Shown here: positions 1 through 8,374 of the stretch, piece by piece
Layout of the letters: every line of letters starts with the position of its first letter
How positions within the stretch are numbered: position 1 is the stretch's first letter
Assembly (NCBI GenBank): GCA_012965065.1
Contig: DTSX01000093.1
Location: forward strand, 1-26,082
Direction of reading: 5' to 3'
DNA length: 26,082 bases
Source of the DNA: Gammaproteobacteria bacterium
GTDB lineage: Bacteria; Pseudomonadota; Gammaproteobacteria; Steroidobacterales; UBA11654
The notes under the pieces: model-generated
Seen by the model: the letters and a program-made list of their open reading frames with translations, nothing else
Databases searched by the model: none
Told to the model about the DNA's origin: nothing
Translations under genes and position numbers: made by a program

Positions 1-2154
1 ACATACAAGACAAAGGTTTTGATCTATTCGGATTTAAAGGGAGTTTATGTAGGCTTTGTTAATCAACAGCCCGTGGAGACCAGGGATCGGAGAAGACACA
101 AACGAGACATGCTCAGGCAAGATTACGATCGGAATGTGGTTGTGATTGATTTCGACAACAAAGGCAACAGTGCCTATATGTTGGGTGTGTCTTTAAGCGA
201 ATCGTTGATTGATTTCACCATCACTAATGAAAGCGATATTGATGGGGATTGGGATGGGGAATGGTTTGCTAAAACATCGGAGTCGGAAGAGAACTGGTAT
301 TCAGAATTCTTTATTCCCTGGACCATGGCATCCATGAACAAGCAGGAAGGGCCGAATCGAAAGATCGGTATTGCAACCAGCAGGCTAATCCAACATGAGG
401 CAAAGTATGTCGCATTTCCAAAAGCATCTCCATTGAGGAAAAAATTTCTTTCCCTATTGCATACCATCGAGGTTGTTCAATCCAATCCCACTCGTCTTGA
501 TTTTTATCCCTACCTTGTTGCCAAAGATGATTTCTTGAATGACGATGTTTCCTATCAAGCGGGCTCTGAAATATTTTTTGCCAATGGTAAAGGCGGTGAA
601 CTCAGTGTGACTCTAAACCCTGACTTTGGTCAGGTGGAAAGCGACAATATAGTGATTAACTATTCTGCACGCGAGACATTTTATTCAGACAAAAGGCCAT
701 TTTTTACCCAGAGCCAGTCATTATTTGACATTTCTAACGATTGGTTTCCTGGGTTTGAGCTCTATTCCATCATCCACACCAGAAGAATAGGTGCTCGTCC
801 TGATTACGATTGTTCTAAATATGGAACAGAGTTTGGTGGCAATAATGAGGAAGAGTTGGCATGTCAGACGAATCAAGAATCGAACAACGATATTGATGCT
901 GCTGTCAAATTCACTCAAATGGGTGAAAAAACCGATTTCGGTTTTTTTGGTGCCTTTGAGCATGATGAGGATTTTAGCAAGGGCAAGGATTTCTTTGCAT
1001 TTAGAACCTTACACAGAGCAGGAGTGCATAAAATTGGCCACATGTTTACCCAGGTTAAACGGAATGCGATTGATCGGGAGGCAACAGTCAATGCAATTGA
1101 TTATCAGTTTGCCCCAAACGAGATCATAAAATTCGACAGCGTGCTTATATACTCTGATTCAAACGAAGAACAGAGTGGTTTTGGCACCAGGAACGCTGTC
1201 GTTTTTGAGCACAACAAAACGTGGCGCAGCGGCGCTGAGTTCTATTATTATGACGACAAACTCAACATCGACGACATGGGATATTTGTATCGCAATAACG
1301 TGTTCTCTGGAGGTGCCAATGTGAATTATACCAGAACCGATTTTGATGAAGACTCACCGGTTCTCAGCCGAAGCGTTAACATAGATTATTGGGACGAAAA
1401 CAATGCAGACAATGAAAATCTTGATGAGTCTTTGTCAATATTTTTCATGCAGCGATTCAAGGATACATCCAACATCAATTTAAACATCTTTGCTCACGGA
1501 GAGGGAAAAGACGATGATGTCACACGAGGCAACTTGTCGGCTCCATTTATAAAAAAAGGCAATGGACTAACTGCAGACGTCGGCTACAACAGCCGCATTT
1601 TCGGAAAATGGCAAGTGGACTTAGGTACGCATATAGAAAACAAGGACTATCTTGAGTTTACCGAGCGCTCTACCAATGTGTCGACGGGAATACGTTATTT
1701 TCCAACCGATGATTTGAGATTCTATTTGCGGCTATCCCATAAGAAAACCAATGACTGGTTTATCTGGAGAAGCGATAATCACTACGCTACTTACCAATCA
1801 AAAAACACCACAATAAAGCTGAACATGAGGTGGTATCCAGACGACCGGCAGGAACTTCAAGTGAAACTTGAAGCAGTGGCTTTCAGAAACCAAGATGGTA
1901 AAGGGTGGACCGCTGACAGTGTTGGATACCTCAGCAGCCTAGGTACCGCGGAAACAAGCATCAACACAGGGAGACTCTCTTTTCAGATTAGATACAAATA
2001 TGAGATTGCTCCACTGTCCAATATTTACCTCGTCTATACTAGAGGGGGTAATAATTTTTTCGAGGATGAAGCAGGTATCAGTAAGATTTATCGGGAAACG
2101 TGGGAGAATCCTGAAAGCAATCGGTTGGTATTGAAAGCTCGAATTAAATTCTAA
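1..2154 (+). CDS. CBM9-like/DUF5916 outer-membrane beta-barrel protein, 5' truncated by window edge
   Basis: The frame is open from the first base, and the residues before the first possible start (a TTG at 19) read TYKTKV followed by LIYSDLKGVYVGF. That is the middle of a CBM9-like N-terminal domain, so the true start lies outside the window. Roughly residues 1-145 of the visible part fit the CBM9-like fold seen at the N terminus of DUF5916 proteins. The remainder is rich in alternating aromatic and polar strands, as in an outer-membrane barrel. The last residues, LVLKARIKF, end in phenylalanine, the usual C-terminal signal for outer-membrane assembly. Family members are usually about 750-850 residues, so some 50-150 residues including a signal peptide are probably missing. 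The substrate is unknown; a role in surface binding or uptake of polymers is only inferred. The next gene starts 27 bases after the stop codon, so co-transcription is likely. Confidence 0.75.
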   Translation, partial: TYKTKVLIYSDLKGVYVGFVNQQPVETRDRRRHKRDMLRQDYDRNVVVIDFDNKGNSAYMLGVSLSESLIDFTITNESDIDGDWDGEWFAKTSESEENWYSEFFIPWTMASMNKQEGPNRKIGIATSRLIQHEAKYVAFPKASPLRKKFLSLLHTIEVVQSNPTRLDFYPYLVAKDDFLNDDVSYQAGSEIFFANGKGGELSVTLNPDFGQVESDNIVINYSARETFYSDKRPFFTQSQSLFDISNDWFPGFELYSIIHTRRIGARPDYDCSKYGTEFGGNNEEELACQTNQESNNDIDAAVKFTQMGEKTDFGFFGAFEHDEDFSKGKDFFAFRTLHRAGVHKIGHMFTQVKRNAIDREATVNAIDYQFAPNEIIKFDSVLIYSDSNEEQSGFGTRNAVVFEHNKTWRSGAEFYYYDDKLNIDDMGYLYRNNVFSGGANVNYTRTDFDEDSPVLSRSVNIDYWDENNADNENLDESLSIFFMQRFKDTSNINLNIFAHGEGKDDDVTRGNLSAPFIKKGNGLTADVGYNSRIFGKWQVDLGTHIENKDYLEFTERSTNVSTGIRYFPTDDLRFYLRLSHKKTNDWFIWRSDNHYATYQSKNTTIKLNMRWYPDDRQELQVKLEAVAFRNQDGKGWTADSVGYLSSLGTAETSINTGRLSFQIRYKYEIAPLSNIYLVYTRGGNNFFEDEAGISKIYRETWENPESNRLVLKARIKF

Positions 2155-2180
2155 TTGATATAGTTGCCCTGTAGTCAGAA

Positions 2181-3056
2181 ATGAAACAAAAAGTGGCATT
2201 CATAGGATTGGGAGTCATGGGTTATCCTATGGCAGGCCATTTGGCCAATGCTGGGTACACTGTTGTGGTGTTCAATAGAAGTCTTGAAAAGGCTGAGAAA
2301 TGGAGTAAAGCATACCCAGGGACAATAGCCAAAACAGCAGCTGAAGCTGCACGCGCATCAGATATTGTCTTTGTTTGTGTTGGCAATGATGAAGATGTTC
2401 AATCGGTACTTTGTTCAGAACAAGGTGTTCTCTCTGGGCTTGCTCCCGAAGGTATTGTCGTTGACCACACAACAACATCTGCAACTTTAGCGGTGGCAAT
2501 GCATAATCACTCCAAACAAATTGGCTGTTCCTTCCTCGATGCACCCGTTTCAGGGGGTGAATTGGGCGCCCAAAAGGCTGCCTTAACAATCATGGCAGGA
2601 GGCTCTGAGAAAATTTACCACAGGGTTGAACCCTTGATGGCTTGTTACTCTAGGTATTCTGAATACATGGGTCCACCCGGATATGGACAGCTGACCAAAA
2701 TGGTCAATCAAATTTGTCTGGCTGGTATGATACAAGGCTTATCTGAAGGACTCCATTTTGCCAATTCTCTTGGTCTCGATGCCAAACAAATTATCGGGGT
2801 CATCTCAAAAGGTGCTGCACAATCTTGGCAAATGGATAACCGTCATCAAACCATGATTGATGATAATTATGAGCATGGGTTTGCTGTCGACTGGATGCGT
2901 AAAGACCTAAAGTATGCCCTTGATGAAGCTCAAAAAAAGGGTATAAATCTTCCAATAACTGAGATAGTGGATCGGTTTTACGAGGAGATTCAAGCGATGG
3001 GGGGAGGTCGCTGGGACACTTCAAGCTTGTTAAAGCGTCTAAGAAAGAAACCGTAA
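2181..3056 (+). CDS. Beta-hydroxyacid dehydrogenase, 3-hydroxyisobutyrate/tartronate semialdehyde reductase family
   Basis: This is a cytosolic NAD(P)-dependent dehydrogenase of 291 residues, the usual family length. The N-terminal Rossmann fold shows GLGVMG at residues 9-14. The substrate-binding signature DAPVSGG lies at 120-126. The catalytic lysine of the family is Lys173 in GQLTKMVNQ, with Asn177 after it, and the C-terminal half is the helical dimerisation domain. The family covers 3-hydroxyisobutyrate dehydrogenase (valine breakdown), tartronate semialdehyde reductase and related succinic semialdehyde reductases, and the sequence alone does not settle which. The adjacent methylmalonyl-CoA cluster would fit a valine-derived 3-hydroxyisobutyrate route into propionyl-CoA, but it is on the opposite strand and no methylmalonate semialdehyde dehydrogenase is visible. 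The ATG start has no clear Shine-Dalgarno sequence. Confidence 0.85.
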   Translation: MKQKVAFIGLGVMGYPMAGHLANAGYTVVVFNRSLEKAEKWSKAYPGTIAKTAAEAARASDIVFVCVGNDEDVQSVLCSEQGVLSGLAPEGIVVDHTTTSATLAVAMHNHSKQIGCSFLDAPVSGGELGAQKAALTIMAGGSEKIYHRVEPLMACYSRYSEYMGPPGYGQLTKMVNQICLAGMIQGLSEGLHFANSLGLDAKQIIGVISKGAAQSWQMDNRHQTMIDDNYEHGFAVDWMRKDLKYALDEAQKKGINLPITEIVDRFYEEIQAMGGGRWDTSSLLKRLRKKP

Positions 3057-3066
3057 AAAACTCAGC

Positions 3067-3429
3067 TCAATCTTTGGCTGTCAATTGTTTCGTTGCAATC
3101 AAAAACTGGCTTTCTAGACCTTCGATTCTGTACTTTATAATTGCATCGTATTTTTTGGAAGAAACGAATTCCATAAAAGCCTGTAATGAAGGGTATTCCA
3201 TGATGGCGATGGTCTGAAATTCAACATCCTCACCAATAACCGTACTTACCACATCACCCCAGAAGAGAAGTTTCAGTCCAAATTCGTCACCAATTTTATC
3301 TACTTCAGCAACGTATTTGAGATACGCATTCTTATTTTTAAAACTCAATAAGTTGACCATAGCAATCGGACCTTCATGTCCCGATTGAAGTAAATTCTGT
3401 ATTTGCTCTTGGGTTGGATTTAGAGCCAT
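3067..3429 (-). CDS. DUF1330-like small alpha/beta-barrel protein
   Basis: A 120-residue soluble protein resembling the DUF1330/dimeric alpha-beta barrel group: an N-terminal IAMVNLLSFK strand, a central TIAIMEYPSLQAFMEFV strand-helix unit typical of these ferredoxin-like folds, and a C-terminal GLESQFLIATKQ. It is the last gene of the methylmalonyl-CoA cluster, beginning 15 bases after mce, and it nearly touches the converging dehydrogenase gene with a 10-base gap and no terminator hairpin. No enzymatic function is established for this family. Its position suggests a link to acyl-CoA metabolism, but that is only inference. Confidence 0.7.
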   Translation of the reverse strand: MALNPTQEQIQNLLQSGHEGPIAMVNLLSFKNKNAYLKYVAEVDKIGDEFGLKLLFWGDVVSTVIGEDVEFQTIAIMEYPSLQAFMEFVSSKKYDAIIKYRIEGLESQFLIATKQLTAKD

Positions 3430-3444
3430 AATTTTTTTTCTAAC

Positions 3445-3852
3445 TTAACTGGATTGTTCGAGTTCGATTAATGTGCCCAAAAAATCTTTTGGATGAAGGA
3501 ATATCACCAATTTATCGTGAGCTCCTACATAGGGTTCACCATCACCAACAATAGTCATGCCTTCACCGATCAATTGATCCCTTGCTGCAAAGATGTCTTC
3601 AACTTCATAGCAAACATGATGAAGACCACCTTTGGTATGGCTTTCTAGAAACTTGCGGATTGGTGATGCAGCGCCAAGGGGCTGCATCAGCTCAATGCTG
3701 GTGTTGTTTAGATTCACAAAAACAGCAGTGACTCCATGTTCTGGTAATTCGTGCGGTGCAGAAATCTCCGCTCCCAAAACATCCCTATAAACTCCAACAG
3801 CTTGATCCAAATCTGGTACAGCAATAGCGACGTGATTTAATTTTCTAATCAT
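3445..3852 (-). CDS. mce: Methylmalonyl-CoA epimerase
   Basis: This enzyme interconverts (S)- and (R)-methylmalonyl-CoA, linking propionyl-CoA carboxylase to the mutase. The protein is 135 residues, a normal length for this glyoxalase/VOC-fold family. Visible residues match the metal-binding and catalytic set: His7 in LNHVAI, Glu38 in ELPEHG, Glu54 in IELMQP, His78/His79 in GGLHHVCYEV and Glu130 in LIELEQ. The GAHDKLVIFLHPKDFLGTLIEL stretch in two halves (GAHDK and HPKDFLGTLIEL) is diagnostic of the epimerase. Its ATG overlaps the meaB stop codon in an ATGA junction, implying translational coupling. Assignment is firm. Confidence 0.95.
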   Translation of the reverse strand: MIRKLNHVAIAVPDLDQAVGVYRDVLGAEISAPHELPEHGVTAVFVNLNNTSIELMQPLGAASPIRKFLESHTKGGLHHVCYEVEDIFAARDQLIGEGMTIVGDGEPYVGAHDKLVIFLHPKDFLGTLIELEQSS

Positions 3853-4847
3853 TTTTTATTACCCAGTTTACCTAAAAAACTTTCAACAACCCCTTTTGCT
3901 TTTGTTTTTATCGATCCTCGCTCTGTAGCAATGTTGGCTTGAATGTGCCTCAATTCATCCTGAATAGCCTCATTTTTTTCAAGAGCGTCAAGTAATCCTT
4001 GCCTAGTTTCCTTTAGCAGCCACTTTTTTTGTTGATTGTTGCGATTGTGCTGCAAATGTCCGTTGGTCGTAACAAGTTTTTGAAAATTCTGTATTGACTC
4101 CCAACATTCGTCAATTCCAATTTTTTCAAGAGAAGAGCAGGCAATTACTGGGACCGACCAATCTTTAGTTCTTGGTTTTAAAAGTTTCAACGCATTTTTA
4201 TAGTCCAAAACCGTGTTTCTTGAGAAAGATTTTAGATCCCCATCGGATTTATTGACCACAAGGATATCTGCCAGTTCAATAATGCCCCTTTTGATGCCCT
4301 GCAATTGGTCTCCACCCCCTGGGCTGAGAAGCACAATAAAAACGTCGGTCATATCAAAAACCTCTGTTTGAGATTGGCCCACGCCAACTGTTTCTACTAT
4401 GATAACGTTAAATCCAGCTGCTTCTACAATAGCAATTGATTCTCTTGTAGAGCGGTTAACACCACCAAGGTTTTTGCCCGATGGTGATGGTCGAATAAAC
4501 ACTTGCTCATCTCGACTCAGGTATTCCATTCTTGTTTTATCGCCTAATATCGATCCACCGCTTATGGAAGAGCTAGGATCGACTGCCAAGACTGCCAATT
4601 TATTTCCATCCTGCACCATCAATTGTCCAATCGACTCAATAAAAGTCGATTTGCCAACACCTGGAGGGCCGGAGATTCCAATTCTTATACTGGACCCATC
4701 AGCAGTGAGAATGCTTTCCAGTAATTTCTCAGAAAGGGTCACATCGCTTGCTTTTTTTGACTCCACCAGAGTGATTGCTTGGGCAATCGCTTTTCTGTCA
4801 CCGGAGACAACTCCATCAACCAAGTCAGTTATTTCAGATTCTTTCAA
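3849..4847 (-). CDS. meaB: MeaB/ArgK-type GTPase, chaperone of methylmalonyl-CoA mutase
   Basis: A G3E-family GTPase that protects and reloads the B12 cofactor of methylmalonyl-CoA mutase. Motifs, numbered from the chosen start: P-loop GPPGVGKST at 60-68, the VDPSSS switch region just after residue 90, ETVGVGQSQ at about 152-160 and NKSD at about 199-202. The C-terminal helices that form the dimerisation arm are present. All possible starts are non-ATG. A TTG at 4865 would overlap pccA by 17 bases. I prefer the TTG at 4847, which lies one base beyond the pccA stop and has GAGG six bases upstream (4854-4857), giving 332 residues. The gene sits between pccA and mce, as expected for its role with mutB. 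Confidence 0.93.
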   Translation of the reverse strand: MKESEITDLVDGVVSGDRKAIAQAITLVESKKASDVTLSEKLLESILTADGSSIRIGISGPPGVGKSTFIESIGQLMVQDGNKLAVLAVDPSSSISGGSILGDKTRMEYLSRDEQVFIRPSPSGKNLGGVNRSTRESIAIVEAAGFNVIIVETVGVGQSQTEVFDMTDVFIVLLSPGGGDQLQGIKRGIIELADILVVNKSDGDLKSFSRNTVLDYKNALKLLKPRTKDWSVPVIACSSLEKIGIDECWESIQNFQKLVTTNGHLQHNRNNQQKKWLLKETRQGLLDALEKNEAIQDELRHIQANIATERGSIKTKAKGVVESFLGKLGNKK

Positions 4848-4848
4848 T

Positions 4849-6822
4849 TTAATCCTCAAATTCAAGAATAGCTTGATCCACCGTTAGATTATCGCCTTCT
4901 TCTACCAATATCGATTTTATTTTTGCGTTATTGATTGCTCGTAAACTGTTTTCCATTTTCATCGCTTCAACAATGGCCAACTCTTCACCTGCTTTGACTG
5001 TTTGGCTTTCTTTAACACAAATTTTAATCAACAGTCCTGGCATTGGAGACAACAGATATTTAGACATGTCAGGTGCAATCTTCTCAGGCATCAGTTGGTT
5101 GAGTTCTGCGGTCCTTTTGCGTGTGACCAAGGCTTCTAAAACTCGACCGCGGTATGACAGTCGATAGCCAGGGTGCAAATTTTCCAATTGGAAAAAATGC
5201 GGATGACCGTTAACCGTTGCTTTGATAATTGGATCATTTGGGGATCTCAGTAAATCCACAATAAATACTTGTGAGCCTATATAGACTTCATAATTCTCTG
5301 GAAATTTTCTAACCGTCAGATCAATGCTGGTGTGATTGAAAGATACCGACCAAGGGGAATGTCTGGAAACATTTTCAGGATGGAATTGCAGTCTTTCAAT
5401 GTTATTTTGATGAATGCAAGCTAAGATCGAGACAGCGACCAATTGCTGTCTATCGTTCAGTTGTTCTCTCTGAAATCCATCGGGGTATTGTTCTTGAATA
5501 AAATTAGTTGTGGTGTCACCCATTTTGAATCTGTCATTTTGGAAGATGGAACACAAAAAATTCAAGTTATGAGATACTCCAGAGATATAAAATTGGTCCA
5601 AAGCGGCCAGCATGTTTTCAATGGCTCGATCTCGGTTGTCACCGTGAGCAATTAATTTTGCAATCATTGGGTCATAAAATATGGACACTTCGCTGCCTTC
5701 TTCAATCCCGGTATCGATTCGTACCGAATCTAGATTGTCAGGGATTCGGAATCGCTGTAACCGACCTGTTGATGGCATAAAGTCTCGGTATGGATCCTCT
5801 GCATAGATTCGCGCCTCAATGGCCGAACCATTGGTTTCAATATCGCTTTGGTTCAATTGCAAGGGTTCTCCTGCAGCAATCAGAATCATCTGTTCTACCA
5901 GGTCCAAGCCCGATACCATTTCGGTGACTGGATGCTCCACTTGAAGCCTTGTATTCATCTCCAAAAAATAAAACTTTTGTTCTGCATCAACAATAAACTC
6001 AACAGTACCTGCTGATTCGTAATGCACCGCTGTTGCTAATGTTACAGCTTGTTGTCCCATCGTTTGTCGGGTATAGCTGTCAATAAAGGGCGATGGTGCT
6101 TCTTCGATTATTTTTTGGTGTCTTCTTTGGATAGAGCACTCCCTTTCACCAATATAAAGGGTTTTGCCAAATTGGTCAGCGAGGATTTGAATCTCGACGT
6201 GATGAGGCTCAGTTATGTATTTTTCTGCAAAAATTCGATTGTCTCCAAAGCTTGACAGGCTTTCATTTTGAGTTCTTTCAAAGCCATGGATGCACTCTTT
6301 ATCGTCACGAACGACCCGCATCCCTTTGCCACCTCCGCCAGCACTTGCTTTCAACATTATCGGGTAACCTATTTCATTGGCAACTTTAACTGCTTGTTTC
6401 GAGTCTGCAAGTACTTCGGTGTATCCAGGGATGACATTGACGCCTGCTTGTTCTGCAATTTTTTTGGATTGGATTTTGTCACCCATACCCACAATTGCCT
6501 CAGCTTTAGGACCAATAAATGTTATTCCTGCTACCACCAAGGCATGGGCAAACGCCTCGTTTTCAGATAAAAAACCGTAGCCAGGATGAACAGCATCAGC
6601 CTTGGTTTGCTTGCAAGCATTGACAATGTTGTCAATAACCAGATAGCTCTCAGAAGATGCAGCACCTCCTATATGCACCGACTCATCTGCCATCGCAACA
6701 TGCAATGAGTTTTGATCGACATCCGAATAGACTGCAACTGTTTTAATGCCCATTTTTTGACAGGTTTTGATTACCCGACAGGCTATTTCTCCACGATTGG
6801 CAATAAGTATTTTTTTAAACAT
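4849..6822 (-). CDS. pccA: Propionyl-CoA carboxylase alpha subunit (biotin carboxylase plus biotin carrier)
   Basis: ATP-dependent carboxylation of biotin, the first half-reaction of acyl-CoA carboxylation. At 657 residues it has the standard single-chain layout. The biotin carboxylase domain begins KILIANRGEIACRVI at residues 4-18. The ATP-grasp glycine loop SAGGGGKGM is near 160-168, and the HHVEIQ and ERECSIQRRHQK stretches lie near 207-236. A linker region follows, then a C-terminal biotinyl domain with EAMKMEN, whose biotin lysine is Lys622, 35 residues from the end. The family also includes methylcrotonyl-CoA and acetyl-CoA carboxylase alpha chains. The tight linkage with pccB, mutB, meaB and mce makes propionyl-CoA the likely substrate. 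It starts 12 bases after the pccB stop. Confidence 0.9.
   Translation of the reverse strand: MFKKILIANRGEIACRVIKTCQKMGIKTVAVYSDVDQNSLHVAMADESVHIGGAASSESYLVIDNIVNACKQTKADAVHPGYGFLSENEAFAHALVVAGITFIGPKAEAIVGMGDKIQSKKIAEQAGVNVIPGYTEVLADSKQAVKVANEIGYPIMLKASAGGGGKGMRVVRDDKECIHGFERTQNESLSSFGDNRIFAEKYITEPHHVEIQILADQFGKTLYIGERECSIQRRHQKIIEEAPSPFIDSYTRQTMGQQAVTLATAVHYESAGTVEFIVDAEQKFYFLEMNTRLQVEHPVTEMVSGLDLVEQMILIAAGEPLQLNQSDIETNGSAIEARIYAEDPYRDFMPSTGRLQRFRIPDNLDSVRIDTGIEEGSEVSIFYDPMIAKLIAHGDNRDRAIENMLAALDQFYISGVSHNLNFLCSIFQNDRFKMGDTTTNFIQEQYPDGFQREQLNDRQQLVAVSILACIHQNNIERLQFHPENVSRHSPWSVSFNHTSIDLTVRKFPENYEVYIGSQVFIVDLLRSPNDPIIKATVNGHPHFFQLENLHPGYRLSYRGRVLEALVTRKRTAELNQLMPEKIAPDMSKYLLSPMPGLLIKICVKESQTVKAGEELAIVEAMKMENSLRAINNAKIKSILVEEGDNLTVDQAILEFED
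4854..4857 (-). promoter_or_regulatory. Shine-Dalgarno GAGG deciding the meaB TTG start
   Basis: GAGG lies inside the last codons of pccA, six bases before a TTG at 4847-4845. The pccA stop TAA is at 4851-4849. Ribosomes finishing pccA would be positioned to restart on meaB, suggesting coupled translation. Confidence 0.5.
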
Positions 6823-6834
6823 TTAAACTGTTGT

Positions 6835-8367
6835 TTACAGGGGAATGTTGTCGTGTTTACGCCAGGGGTTTTCCTGTTTTTTGTTATTCAGCATTTCGAA
6901 GGAATGACACAATTTCCCACGTGTTTTGTGTGGCAGGAAAATATCGTCGATATAACCACGGCTTGCCGCTATAAATGGGTTGGCAAACTTAGTTCTGTAT
7001 TCTTTGGTTCTTTTCTCAATTTTCTGCTCATCGCCGATATCTTTTCTAAATATGATTTCCACAGCACCTTTCGGGCCCATAACCGCAATCTCAGCAGAAG
7101 GCCAAGCAAAATTTACATCCCCTCGAATATGTTTTGAACTCATAACATCGTAAGCACCACCGTAGGCCTTGCGAGTAATTAAGGTGACTTTGGGTACCGT
7201 TGCCTCTGCGTAGGCAAAAAGCAATTTAGCACCGTGCTTGATGATTCCGCCGTGTTCTTGTGAAGTCCCAGGCATAAATCCAGGAACATCAACGAGAGTC
7301 CATATAGGAATATTGAATGCATCGCAAAAACGGATAAACCGTGCACCTTTAATTGATGCATTTATGTCGAGACACCCTGCCAATACAAGAGGTTGATTAG
7401 CTACCACACCGATTGTTGACCCGTTCAATCGGGTAAAACCGATCACTATGTTTTGTGCATAATTTGGCTGAATTTCAAAAAATTCCCCATCGTCAGCGAT
7501 TTTATTAATGACCTCCTTAATATCATAAGGTTTTGAAGGGTCTTCAGGCACCAATGTATCTAAAGAAGATTCTTCTCTCTCAACAGGATCATCGGTAGCC
7601 ACAGTTGAAGATTTTACTTTGTTGTTTTGAGGCAAATAACTGAGAAATTCTCTAGTCATTAGCAGAGCCTCAGTGTCGTTTTTGAAAGTCAAATCAGCTA
7701 CTCCTGATTTTCTACTATGCGTTGAAGCGCCACCCAATTCTTCTGCTGTCACTTCTTCATGAGTCACAGTTTTGACCACTTCAGGTCCAGTAACAAACAT
7801 GTACGAACTGTCCTCAACCATAAAAATAAAATCTGTCATGGCAGGTGAATAGACCGCTCCCCCTGCACAGGGACCCATAACTAGGGATATTTGTGGAACG
7901 ACACCTGAAGCAAGAACGTTTCTTTGAAATACTTCTGCATACCCACCCAGAGAAACGACGCCTTCTTGGATTCTTGCACCCCCGGAGTCATTTAAGCCTA
8001 TTAAAGGGGCACCATTCCGAACAGCATGATCCATAACCTTGCAAATTTTTTCTGCGTGAGCTTCGGAAAGAGAGCCTCCAAAAACAGTAAAATCTTGACT
8101 AAAAACATAAACCAGTTTGCCATTAATTTTTCCATATCCGGTAACTACCCCATCTCCGGGTATCTTTTGTTCATCCATTCCAAAATCTACTGCCCGGTGT
8201 TCAACAAACATATCCCATTCTTGAAAGCTGTCCTCGTCCAGCAGGATATCAAGCCGTTCTCTAGCTGTTAATTTGCCTTTTGCATGTTGTTTTTCGATCC
8301 GAGCTCTGCCACCGCCTAATTTTGCAGCTTTGGCTTTTTTTTCCAGTTCTTTAATGTTCTCATTCAT
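6835..8367 (-). CDS. pccB: Propionyl-CoA carboxylase beta subunit (carboxyltransferase)
   Basis: Transfers the carboxyl group from biotin to propionyl-CoA, giving (S)-methylmalonyl-CoA, as a hexameric core with pccA. At 510 residues it is normal length and shows the two crotonase-like halves. The first has DSGGARIQEG (about 127-136) and MGPCAGGAVYSP; the second has PGFMPGTSQEHGGIIKHGAK and AYGGAYDVMSSK (401-412). Asp407 in GGAYDVM corresponds to the aspartate that favours propionyl-CoA in actinobacterial PccB, where acetyl-CoA-capable enzymes have isoleucine; this agrees with the context. The start follows the mutB stop by 7 bases. High confidence. Confidence 0.95.
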   Translation of the reverse strand: MNENIKELEKKAKAAKLGGGRARIEKQHAKGKLTARERLDILLDEDSFQEWDMFVEHRAVDFGMDEQKIPGDGVVTGYGKINGKLVYVFSQDFTVFGGSLSEAHAEKICKVMDHAVRNGAPLIGLNDSGGARIQEGVVSLGGYAEVFQRNVLASGVVPQISLVMGPCAGGAVYSPAMTDFIFMVEDSSYMFVTGPEVVKTVTHEEVTAEELGGASTHSRKSGVADLTFKNDTEALLMTREFLSYLPQNNKVKSSTVATDDPVEREESSLDTLVPEDPSKPYDIKEVINKIADDGEFFEIQPNYAQNIVIGFTRLNGSTIGVVANQPLVLAGCLDINASIKGARFIRFCDAFNIPIWTLVDVPGFMPGTSQEHGGIIKHGAKLLFAYAEATVPKVTLITRKAYGGAYDVMSSKHIRGDVNFAWPSAEIAVMGPKGAVEIIFRKDIGDEQKIEKRTKEYRTKFANPFIAASRGYIDDIFLPHKTRGKLCHSFEMLNNKKQENPWRKHDNIPL

Positions 8368-8374
8368 CGGATTC

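Noticed and set aside
19..21. TTG at position 19 as the start of the DUF5916 gene
   Set aside because: The frame stays open to base 1 and the upstream residues continue the CBM9-like domain, so the gene is cut by the window edge.
4399..4887. 162-residue + strand open frame opposite meaB
   Set aside because: Antisense shadow of the conserved GTPase; the reading has no recognisable domain.
4849..6822. pccA product as a methylcrotonyl-CoA carboxylase alpha subunit
   Set aside because: No leucine-degradation genes are nearby, and its partner beta subunit carries the propionyl-CoA-type aspartate.
6712..7137. 141-residue + strand open frame opposite pccA/pccB
   Set aside because: It crosses two conserved genes on the other strand and resembles no protein family.
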